From Litorimonas sp039962885 (lineage in GTDB: Bacteria > Pseudomonadota > Alphaproteobacteria > Caulobacterales > Maricaulaceae), in contig JBDVGI010000322.1 in NCBI GenBank assembly GCA_039962885.1, positions 1 to 17,649 of the forward strand: DNA of 17,649 nucleotides. The letters are read 5' to 3'. The first letter of the stretch is position 1, and each line of letters begins with the position of its first letter. A model generated the notes under the pieces. That model searched no databases, was not told where the DNA came from, and saw only the letters and a program-made list of their open reading frames with translations. Below are positions 6,375 through 12,729 of the stretch, piece after piece. The position numbers were made by a program, and so were the translations under genes.

Positions 6375-6788
6375 ATGACCACTGCTCTTGAAAGCCTTGC
6401 CTCTGGGTTTCCTTATCTAATTTTCTATCTCTTAACCATCACAGTCATCTATTTGATTGGACTCGTTGTTTATGTGAAACTCACACCGCATAAAGAATTA
6501 GAGCTTATCCAAAACGGAAACATGGCTGCGGCTATTCATTTTTCATCCTTAGTCATCAGTCTAGCTCTGCCGCTCGCCGCCTGTTTGATTAATAAATACT
6601 CACTTGCAGATGTTGCCATATGGGGGACGTTTTCACTCTTTTTACAGCTATTTCTATTTCGTCTAACGGATGGTATTTTCAAGGGTATGGCAGAGCGTAT
6701 TATTAACGATCAAGCCGCGCCCGCGCTTGTACTGGCCTCGTTTAAGATTGCAGGATCAATCATCCTTGCATTTGCGATTGCTGGATAA
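6375..6788 (+). CDS. DUF350 family membrane protein
   Basis: A 137-residue integral membrane protein with four predicted helices (near 12-34, 52-73, 80-98 and 116-136). The motif NGNMAAAI (47-54), its degenerate second copy NDQAAPALVLA (111-121) and the IWGTFSLFLQLFLFRL segment match DUF350 (E. coli YjfL type), which is built from two related two-helix halves. No reaction is known for the family. The ATG at 6375 has only a weak purine-rich site before it. The protease gene follows after 9 nt, so this is the first gene of a three-gene operon (6375-8321). DUF350 proteins elsewhere sit near ATP-grasp and PspA-like genes; none is seen here. Confidence 0.8.
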   Translation: MTTALESLASGFPYLIFYLLTITVIYLIGLVVYVKLTPHKELELIQNGNMAAAIHFSSLVISLALPLAACLINKYSLADVAIWGTFSLFLQLFLFRLTDGIFKGMAERIINDQAAPALVLASFKIAGSIILAFAIAG

Positions 6789-6797
6789 AACGACCCT

Positions 6798-7592
6798 ATG
6801 AAATATCTTCCAGACTGGGGCATATACTTGGCAATATTAACAGCCATGGTTTGGAGTGCTAATCGCGGACAAGACAAAGTCGCCCCGCCTATCTCAACCC
6901 CAGAGCTTGGACCGATGCTCCCAAGCGAAAGTCCGCGAGATGACCAAGTTCTCGTTAACATTGACGCTCCATCATCTAGCGTCGGCACAGCCTTTGCGAT
7001 TAACAACACAGGTCAATGGATGACTGCGCGCCATGTCGTCGATGGGTGCGATGACATTGGACTTAAAATCGGTAAAAACCAGACCTTGCGTGTCAAAGCC
7101 GCGATTTCGCAAGAAGCCGATTTAGCGGTGTTAAGCTCAGCATGGACACGCCCGCCTTTGCCAAATGATTTAAACTCATCTCGCCAAATTGGCGAAGCAG
7201 GATATTTCTTTGGTTTTCCCCAAGGTAGACCAGGCGAAGCGATTGGCAAATTACTTGGCCGCAACCGCATGATTGTCCGCGGACGATATACATCTGATGA
7301 GGCCATTTTGGCGTGGTCAGAAATTGGCCGTACAAATGGTATATTTGGATCACTCGGCGGATTATCTGGCGGGCCTGCTTTGGATAAAGACGGAGAAATC
7401 ATTGGTGTTGTCACGGCCGAAAGCCCAAGGCGCGGGCGCATTTACACCGTAGCGCCTTTGCATTTACGCAATCATATCAAACCTCAAAACATCAAAACTA
7501 ATCCATTAAAGCTCTCCGCCTATGCGCCTATAGCTGACCAATTGCGCCGCGATCGCCGCATCGTCCAAGTCATTTGCATGGTGCGCTCTTAA
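6798..7592 (+). CDS. Membrane-anchored trypsin-like (HtrA-type fold) serine protease
   Basis: A 264-residue protein with an N-terminal hydrophobic segment (about 7-20) that should act as a signal anchor and place the rest in the periplasm. The protease domain starts near residue 50. A complete chymotrypsin-fold triad can be read: H79 in TARHVVDGC, D108 in EADLAVL and S190 in GGLSGGPAL; the usual GNSGGP reads GLSGGP here. FFGFPQG (137-143) and IIGVVTAES (201-209) are typical strands of S1C-like proteases. There is no PDZ domain, so it is not a classical DegP or DegS. Gaps to its neighbours are 9 nt and 15 nt, indicating one operon with DUF350 and the extensin-like gene. Substrate is unknown; cleavage or activation of an envelope partner is inference. 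Confidence 0.85.
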   Translation: MKYLPDWGIYLAILTAMVWSANRGQDKVAPPISTPELGPMLPSESPRDDQVLVNIDAPSSSVGTAFAINNTGQWMTARHVVDGCDDIGLKIGKNQTLRVKAAISQEADLAVLSSAWTRPPLPNDLNSSRQIGEAGYFFGFPQGRPGEAIGKLLGRNRMIVRGRYTSDEAILAWSEIGRTNGIFGSLGGLSGGPALDKDGEIIGVVTAESPRRGRIYTVAPLHLRNHIKPQNIKTNPLKLSAYAPIADQLRRDRRIVQVICMVRS

Positions 7593-7607
7593 CTGCGATA
7601 ACATCCT

Positions 7608-8321
7608 ATGCGCATGTGGCTAAAATTTGTAGTCTTTATCGGGATATGCTTGGGGATAGGTTACGGCATTAACAAAACCGTCCCCGTGCAACATCTCCCA
7701 TGGCGTCACTTATCCCCCGAAGCCCCTTTAGGGTTTGCGACGAAGACCCAGTTTTTACGCCTATCTCTATCCCCGTCAAATATGTGCATGGATATGGCAG
7801 AGTCTATAAAGCCTCTTTCGAGCGCGGCTGTTCTCCCGCACCGTCCTTACACAACAAATTCTCGCAGAGTTTGTGGCTGGGATGTTGCGCGAAATGTAAG
7901 CCAAAGTGCAAATATCAAGCTCTCTCCAGACGCTGTTAATATGCAATGCCCTTTATCTGTTGCAAGTTATTTATGGATGCGTGAAATCGACAAAATTGCC
8001 AAAAAAGATCTCGGTAGCTCTATTTCAGAGGTTATACATTATGGGACATATTCTTGTCGAAAACAAAACGGAAATACCTCAGGCCAATGGAGCGAACATG
8101 CCTTTGCCAATGCGTGGGATGTGGCAGGATTTAAACTCAAAAATGGCAGCGTCATTACTGTAAAAAACGGTTGGGATGACGATTCAGCCGAAGCGCAATT
8201 TTTGCGCCGCACGCGAGATACAGCTTGTAAAATTTTCAACGTCACTTTGTCGCCTGACTTTAACGCAGCCCATGCAGATCACTTCCATCTTGATATGGGG
8301 CCGACGAGAACTTGCCGTTAA
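7608..8321 (+). CDS. Extensin-like C-terminal domain protein, putative LAS-type cell-wall peptidase
   Basis: A 237-residue protein with an N-terminal membrane anchor (about 5-20) and a periplasmic domain resembling the extensin-like C-terminus family (PF06904 type), common in Alphaproteobacteria. Conserved features are CPL near 114-116, GTYSCR (146-151), SEHAFANAWDVAGF (162-175) and HADHFHLD (222-229). The spacing H164-x6-D171 followed by H225-F-H227 is the zinc-site pattern of LAS peptidases (VanY, MepA, M15), which cut peptidoglycan peptides. The metal site and a wall-hydrolase activity are inference; the family itself is poorly characterised. Several cysteines (C60, C89, C114, C150, C207, C236) suggest disulfides in the periplasm. 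It is the last gene of the DUF350-protease operon; the following 134 nt separate it from the next gene. Confidence 0.85.
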   Translation: MRMWLKFVVFIGICLGIGYGINKTVPVQHLPWRHLSPEAPLGFATKTQFLRLSLSPSNMCMDMAESIKPLSSAAVLPHRPYTTNSRRVCGWDVARNVSQSANIKLSPDAVNMQCPLSVASYLWMREIDKIAKKDLGSSISEVIHYGTYSCRKQNGNTSGQWSEHAFANAWDVAGFKLKNGSVITVKNGWDDDSAEAQFLRRTRDTACKIFNVTLSPDFNAAHADHFHLDMGPTRTCR

Positions 8322-8398
8322 ATCATAACCGCTTCAATAAAGTATAAAATTTATAGAAATCCTTTTCCTATTTTAAGACGACTTTAGGGCTTTATGAC

Positions 8399-8404
8399 TA
8401 TAAT
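8399..8404 (+). promoter_or_regulatory. Candidate -10 element of the GNAT gene
   Basis: A perfect TATAAT lies about 50 nt before the preferred start at 8456. No acceptable -35 is seen 16-18 nt upstream, so this could be a chance match in an AT-rich gap. I see no terminator hairpin for the upstream operon in 8322-8398. Confidence 0.25.
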
Positions 8405-8455
8405 CGAGAAAATCAGACACCTTATGTGACCACATCCGCAGATTTAGGAGTTTTT

Positions 8456-9592
8456 GTGGGCCAAAGCCGCCAAAATATCATCAAATCTGTCACGGATTTA
8501 ACCGCGCAAGATTGGGCGGCGTGGACGGATATGCGCAAAGGCAATCCTGCCCTTATCAGCCCTTATTTTCATCCTGATTATGTTCGCAAAATTGCAGCTG
8601 TCAACGCAGGCTCTCCAATTCACATTATCTGTGCATATAAAGATGAGGAAAATATTGGGTTTTTAGCCGTTCAAGGCGGGAATTTTGCACGACCCGCTGG
8701 CGCGCCGCTCAGTGATTTTCACGGCATAATACAGGCCAAAGACACACAATTAAATTTCTCCGACATATTAAAGGATACAGGCATATCCGCCTATCATTTT
8801 AGTGCTGCGGTCGGCGTAGACGATTTAGCTGATAATCAGGTCATTAAACGCGAGAGAACTGCCGCTTTAGATCTAACAACAACAGCTCAAGATTGGCGCG
8901 ATGGACTGGATAGTAGTTATCGCCGTCATATGAAATCAACCCGCAGACGTATCCGCAAAGCAGAAGAAAGCATTGGCCCTCGCCGCTTTGTTTTTAACTC
9001 TGATGATCCCAAAGTCTTTGAACATCTCATGGCGTGGAAATTTAAAAAATTCGAGGATACTGGTAAATATAATGTCCTATCCGTTGATTGGACAATGGCC
9101 CTTATCCGCGAACTTTGGGAAACCCCCACACAAAATGGCCTGCGATGTGATCTGCACGCTTTATATTTAGGTGAGCGCCTAGCAGCCGTTGATCTCGGCC
9201 TATCAGATGGCCCCGTTTTCCATAGCTGGATTGTCGCCTATGATCATGAGTTTCAAAACTTCGCACCTGGCATTCAACTCTTAGAAGGCTTGATAGATGA
9301 AGCCGTCGCACTTGGATACTCCCGCATAGATATGGGCGCAGGGCTTGACGGGTATAAACGCCATTACGCCACACATGGACACGATGTTACAGGCGGGTTC
9401 ATCCCCGTTAAAGGTATCGGCGCAAGCACGGCAAAATTATACGGAAAAGCCGAACTTTGGGGGCAAGGATCAGCCTCAGACATGCCCGGGAAAATTCGCC
9501 GCCGATATACGCAAATTTCGGCCTGTGACACAAACCGAATAAACCAAGTGAAAGCTTTAATATCAGCCGTTCAAACGCGCGGTAAATCATAA
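8456..9592 (+). CDS. FemAB/CelD-like GNAT-fold acyltransferase
   Basis: A cytoplasmic protein of about 378 residues with the two-lobed GNAT arrangement of the BioF2-like (Acetyltransf_6) and FemAB groups, whose members attach amino acids or acyl groups to envelope molecules. Seen: DWRDGLDSSYRRHMKSTRRR (about 146-165 from this start), a basic helix typical of CelD-like proteins; a second-lobe segment HALYLGERLAAVDLGLSDG; and DMGAGLDGYKRHY near the C-terminus. The start is GTG 8456, chosen because AGGAG (8446-8450) lies 5 nt before it; an upstream in-frame GTG at 8426 would add ten residues but has no ribosome binding site and overlaps an ATG-TGA start-stop pair (8424-8429). Substrate cannot be read from sequence. 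It is probably transcribed alone; the next gene is 178 nt away. Confidence 0.8.
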   Translation: MGQSRQNIIKSVTDLTAQDWAAWTDMRKGNPALISPYFHPDYVRKIAAVNAGSPIHIICAYKDEENIGFLAVQGGNFARPAGAPLSDFHGIIQAKDTQLNFSDILKDTGISAYHFSAAVGVDDLADNQVIKRERTAALDLTTTAQDWRDGLDSSYRRHMKSTRRRIRKAEESIGPRRFVFNSDDPKVFEHLMAWKFKKFEDTGKYNVLSVDWTMALIRELWETPTQNGLRCDLHALYLGERLAAVDLGLSDGPVFHSWIVAYDHEFQNFAPGIQLLEGLIDEAVALGYSRIDMGAGLDGYKRHYATHGHDVTGGFIPVKGIGASTAKLYGKAELWGQGSASDMPGKIRRRYTQISACDTNRINQVKALISAVQTRGKS

Positions 9593-9686
9593 AACAACAA
9601 TTTACCGCATAAATGCTACTAAAAGCACCGTAAATCATCTCGAAAAAGCATCACATCACAAAAATGTGCATCAATGCTAACATATA

Positions 9687-9720
9687 TTGACATGAAAAAG
9701 TTTTCATCCTTAGATATAGT
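9687..9720 (+). promoter_or_regulatory. Promoter of the repeat-protein gene with an embedded palindrome
   Basis: A perfect -35 TTGACA (9687-9692) is followed at 18 nt by TAGATA (9711-9716). Alternatively TATAGT (9715-9720) pairs with ATGAAA (9692-9697) at 17 nt. A 16-bp inverted repeat with arms ATGAAAA (9692-9698) and TTTTCAT (9701-9707) fills the spacer and is placed where a repressor would block polymerase. The leader to the ATG at 9771 would be about 45-50 nt. The remainder of 9593-9686 holds only weak hairpins. Confidence 0.5.
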
Positions 9721-9770
9721 TCTCGTGGCTGAAACATAAACTTTAATCATAATTCAGGAACAAACGCATT

Positions 9771-10370
9771 ATGACCAATCTTAAATCAATTCTAATTTTA
9801 TCTGCAGCGGCAACACTTATGAGCGCCGCTCCTGCTCTCGCCCAATATGGCAGCGGGTCAACTGACAGCGCAGCAGCCGCCGCGCAAGACGCAAAAGCAA
9901 CGGCACAAGAGGCTGCTAAAAACGCAAAAGACAAAGCTTATGGCTCTGGCACTGAAGCGGCAGAACAAAAAGTTAAAGCTCACGGTTCTGGCACTGAAGG
10001 CGCAGCACAAGACGTGAAAGCTCACGGCTCCGCTACTGAAGGCGCAGCACAGAAGGTCAAAGCTCACGGCTCTGGAACTGAAGGCGCAGCGCAAAAAGTC
10101 AAAGCTCACGGTTCCGCTACAGAAGGCGCAGCACAAGACGTGAAAGCTCATGGATCTGCTACAGAGGCTTCAACAAAAGCTGCTAAAGACAAAGCTTATG
10201 GCTCTAGCTCAAATGGTTTGAAAGCGACGCAAGAGCAATCTTACGGATCTGGCTCTACAACATCGTCATCTGTTGCTCCATCAAGCTTGCCAATTAGCTG
10301 CCCAACTGGAACAGTCGCGCAACCAAATGGTACATGTCTGCTAACAAGCGGCAACCTACCTGGCACATAA
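9771..10370 (+). CDS. Secreted 14-residue-repeat protein, LEA-like, function unknown
   Basis: I do not recognise a family. The 199-residue product has a Sec signal peptide (about 1-24, ending APALA before QYG). An Ala/Lys/Glu-rich segment (about 33-57) is followed by five exact 14-residue repeats (58-127) of the form GS(G/A)TEGAAQ(K/D)VKAH, then two degenerate units (128-158). A Ser-rich stretch leads to a small C-terminal end with C177 and C189 (ISCPTGTVAQPNGTCLL), which could form a disulfide loop. The repeats are hydrophilic and charge-balanced and recall LEA-type sequences, but the period is 14 rather than 11, so the likeness may be compositional only. One histidine per repeat is spaced exactly 14 residues apart (71, 85, 99, 113, 127). 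AGGAA lies about 10 nt before the ATG. A periplasmic or surface location is inferred. Confidence 0.75.
   Translation: MTNLKSILILSAAATLMSAAPALAQYGSGSTDSAAAAAQDAKATAQEAAKNAKDKAYGSGTEAAEQKVKAHGSGTEGAAQDVKAHGSATEGAAQKVKAHGSGTEGAAQKVKAHGSATEGAAQDVKAHGSATEASTKAAKDKAYGSSSNGLKATQEQSYGSGSTTSSSVAPSSLPISCPTGTVAQPNGTCLLTSGNLPGT
9942..10151 (+). repeat. Five tandem 42-bp repeats inside the secreted repeat protein
   Basis: Five in-frame units of exactly 42 bp start at 9942, 9984, 10026, 10068 and 10110. Units 2 and 5 share 29 identical bases (9997-10025 and 10123-10151), while neighbouring units differ at several silent sites. The codon divergence shows the units are not all fresh copies, and the distant identity points to unequal exchange. 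A sixth degenerate unit begins at 10152. Confidence 0.92.
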
Positions 10371-10379
10371 TTAAAGTCT

Positions 10380-10416
10380 GGTTTCACGTATAATTTCATT
10401 TTTTAAACGTGAAACC
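10380..10416 (+). promoter_or_regulatory. 10-bp inverted repeat across the GT-C start codon, with TATAAT between the arms
   Basis: GGTTTCACGT (10380-10389) and ACGTGAAACC (10407-10416) are perfect inverted repeats separated by 17 nt. The right arm contains the GTG start (10409-10411). A perfect TATAAT (10389-10394) starts on the last base of the left arm, placing transcription start near 10401 and giving a leader of only about 8 nt. There is no U-tract after the second arm, so an intrinsic terminator is unlikely. A DNA operator, or a hairpin in read-through mRNA, are the options. Confidence 0.5.
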
Positions 10417-11908
10417 GCATAAATTATTTTTGATTGGAGCTGTCCTAATCGGGGCGGCTCTTTTTTATATTCGATATCTATCTTTTAGTTTCGCACGCGG
10501 AACAACGACCCCTGAACACCCTTATATCATTTTCACAGCCGTGCTTATCATTGCCAATCTCATTTGGCTTTGCTTCATACCGATTTTAAAGCGCTGGTCA
10601 CAAAAAGACGAAAATAATGACCGTTCGTGGCGTGTTTGGATATGGGGCCTCATCGGACTAAGCCTTGGATTTAGGGCTTTATTTTTTGGGTCAGTTCCCA
10701 TTTATGAAGATGACTTTAACCGCTACCTTTGGGACGGAGCAAGCATCGCGCAAGGCGTTAGTCCTTATAAATATAGCCCTACCGAAATCTTAGACCAGCT
10801 CGCCAATGAAACCCTTCCTGAAGGACAAATCCCGATACCCGCGCAAGATGGGAAGCGGTTATTAAAACTCTCAGATGAGGGTTATAGTCTATTGTTGAAG
10901 ATTAATAATCCAGACCTAACCACGATTTATCCGCCCAGCGCCCAAGCTGCATTTGCCATTGCGGCGATTATAAAACCTTTAGACTTAAATAGTTTGCGTT
11001 TAGTTTTTTTATTCATCGAAGCCCTAACAATGTTTTTATTGATTAAAGCCCTCGCGCTTTACGGGCGATCTTCGCTTTGGACATTACTCTATGCATTTAA
11101 TCCCTTGTTGATTTATTCAGCATTTAACGTCGCCCATATGGATGTGGTCTTACCGCCCTTCATCATAGCTGCGTTGATCTTAATAAAAAAACGCCCTTAT
11201 ATGGCGGCCATAGCTGTGGCGGGCGCGGCAGCTGTCAAGGTTTGGCCGCTTATCCTTGCGCCAATATTTTATCGCGGATGGCTACGCCGTCCGCTGATTT
11301 ATATCAGCTGCGCAATTTTAGTTGCAGCTTTATCTCTCATGTTATTTTGGCCAATGCTGACAGAACTTCGTCCTAGCAGCGGCTTATCTGCCTATACGCA
11401 AACATGGCAAAGAAGCAGCTTTCTGTTTCCCGCTTTTAGCCGGTTTCTGGAAGGGTTTATGACCGAACCAAGCCAATTTTTAAGATATTGTGTGGCGGGT
11501 ATCTTAACGGGCCTAAGCCTGTGGTTTGGTTTCAAACATCTTCTGGAACAAAACACTTCTTCGCCTGAAAACAACATTTTGCAAGACAGGCTGCATATGG
11601 CAATGCCAAGGGCACTAATGATACTCACATTGACTTTAATTTTCTTATCTCCAACAGGTTATCCATGGTATGTTATTTGGGTCATTATGTTTATGCCATT
11701 CATCCCCTATTACGGCGCAGCACTGCTCTGCGCGCTCGTCCCGCTTTATTATGTACGCTTCGCCTTAGGAGAGCAGGGGCGATATGAGATTTATACATCT
11801 TGGCTTGTGCCAATACAATTTGGCCTACCTATGCTCATTTTATTAGGGGAATATTGTTTTGGACAAATCAAAGGTGTGATGACAAAGAATGACCAAATTC
11901 ATGCTTAA
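10409..11908 (+). CDS. GT-C fold membrane glycosyltransferase (GT87/mannosyltransferase-like)
   Basis: A polytopic inner-membrane enzyme of 499 residues with about 11-13 hydrophobic helices. GT-C enzymes use polyprenyl-phosphate sugars and transfer them on the periplasmic side. The first large loop carries the acidic catalytic motif EDDFNRYLWDG (100-110) followed by GVSPYKYSP, and TIYPPSAQA (172-180), both usual in this class. The start is GTG 10409; no ATG or Shine-Dalgarno sequence is available, and TTG 10430 is an alternative. The last 20 nt overlap the GT2 gene, which probably makes the lipid-linked donor. The acceptor (glycan, lipid or protein) cannot be deduced. The upstream repeat-protein gene ends 38 nt earlier on the same strand, so read-through is possible. 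Confidence 0.85.
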   Translation: MKPHKLFLIGAVLIGAALFYIRYLSFSFARGTTTPEHPYIIFTAVLIIANLIWLCFIPILKRWSQKDENNDRSWRVWIWGLIGLSLGFRALFFGSVPIYEDDFNRYLWDGASIAQGVSPYKYSPTEILDQLANETLPEGQIPIPAQDGKRLLKLSDEGYSLLLKINNPDLTTIYPPSAQAAFAIAAIIKPLDLNSLRLVFLFIEALTMFLLIKALALYGRSSLWTLLYAFNPLLIYSAFNVAHMDVVLPPFIIAALILIKKRPYMAAIAVAGAAAVKVWPLILAPIFYRGWLRRPLIYISCAILVAALSLMLFWPMLTELRPSSGLSAYTQTWQRSSFLFPAFSRFLEGFMTEPSQFLRYCVAGILTGLSLWFGFKHLLEQNTSSPENNILQDRLHMAMPRALMILTLTLIFLSPTGYPWYVIWVIMFMPFIPYYGAALLCALVPLYYVRFALGEQGRYEIYTSWLVPIQFGLPMLILLGEYCFGQIKGVMTKNDQIHA

Positions 11909-12626
11909 TCCAATAGAAAACCCCGTCATAAAAGTTGTCATACCCGCCCGCAACGAAATCGAAGCAATTCCCAAAGTCATTGGCGAGATTCCAGACTATG
12001 TCGCGCAAATTATCGTCGCGGATAATGGCTCTACGGACGGCACAGCCGAAGCTGCGCAAACTGCAGGAGCTATAACAGTTTATGTTGAGCAGCCCGGTTA
12101 CGGACGGGCTTGTCTGGCTGCGATCAAGACTGCAGGCACATGCGACATTATCGTCTTTCTAGATGGAGATGCATCGGATTACCCCGAAGACATGACAACC
12201 ATGCTAGCCCCTATCATAGCTGGGGAAAAAGACCTTATGATAGGGTCACGCATCCATAAAGGGATTGAAAAAGGCTCCCTGACGCCGCAACAGATGTTTG
12301 GTAATTCTTTGGCGTGTTTTTTAATGAAATTATTTTGGGGCAGTCAATTCACCGATCTCGGCCCGTTCCGCGCAATCCGCAGCACATCATTAGAACAATT
12401 AAATATGCGCGCGCCAACATTTGGGTGGACAGTCGAGATGCAAGCCCGCGCGCTCAAACAAAAACTACGGTGCGGCGAAGTTCCCGTACGCTACCGCAAA
12501 CGTATCGGCACATCAAAAATATCAGGTACGGTAAAGGGCGTAATATTGGCAGGCTATTATATCCTATTTACAATATTCAAAGAGGCTTTAACTCCGCGCC
12601 GCCGCGCAAAAACACGCGGCCCATAA
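11889..12626 (+). CDS. GT2 glycosyltransferase, polyprenyl-phosphate sugar synthase-like
   Basis: A GT-A fold family 2 enzyme of 245 residues, cytoplasmic with a possible peripheral membrane segment near 216-230. It probably moves a sugar from a nucleotide donor to undecaprenyl phosphate, like dolichol-phosphate mannose synthase. Seen: VVIPARNE (16-23), VADNGSTDGT (43-52), the metal-binding DGD (92-94, in FLDGDASD), DLGPFRAI (156-163) and the C-terminal block GWTVEMQARA with RYRKRIGTSKISGT (201-214). The ATG at 11889 lies inside the end of the GT-C gene (20-nt overlap), indicating translational coupling; Met5 (11901) is an alternative start. A terminator shared with the convergent peptidase gene follows. 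The sugar is not identifiable from sequence. Confidence 0.87.
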   Translation: MTKFMLNPIENPVIKVVIPARNEIEAIPKVIGEIPDYVAQIIVADNGSTDGTAEAAQTAGAITVYVEQPGYGRACLAAIKTAGTCDIIVFLDGDASDYPEDMTTMLAPIIAGEKDLMIGSRIHKGIEKGSLTPQQMFGNSLACFLMKLFWGSQFTDLGPFRAIRSTSLEQLNMRAPTFGWTVEMQARALKQKLRCGEVPVRYRKRIGTSKISGTVKGVILAGYYILFTIFKEALTPRRRAKTRGP

Positions 12627-12684
12627 GCGAAATATACCCATAAACGCCATATAGAGGGCACGCTCTAAAACCATTCTGCCAAAT

Positions 12685-12713
12685 AAAAACCCCGCCAAAG
12701 CGAGGTTTTTTTT
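12685..12713. terminator. Bidirectional intrinsic terminator between the GT2 and M13 genes
   Basis: Arms 12685-12695 (AAAAACCCCGC) and 12700-12710 (GCGAGGTTTTT) pair over 11 positions with one C-A mismatch and a 4-nt loop. T runs follow on both strands: eight T on the plus strand (12706-12713), and A12685-12689 read as T on the minus strand. It sits 59 nt after the GT2 stop and 20 nt beyond the M13 stop, so it can serve both. Confidence 0.85.
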
Positions 12714-12729
12714 AATTCAGTCTGTTTAA

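Noticed and set aside
9858..10151. 97-residue minus-strand frame with a periodic Cys/Phe/Ser pattern
   Set aside because: Its periodicity is only the antisense reading of the 42-bp repeats of the plus-strand secreted protein; it has no ribosome binding site.
9942..10151. Tandem repeats as a CRISPR array
   Set aside because: The units are contiguous 42-bp in-frame coding repeats without unique spacers.
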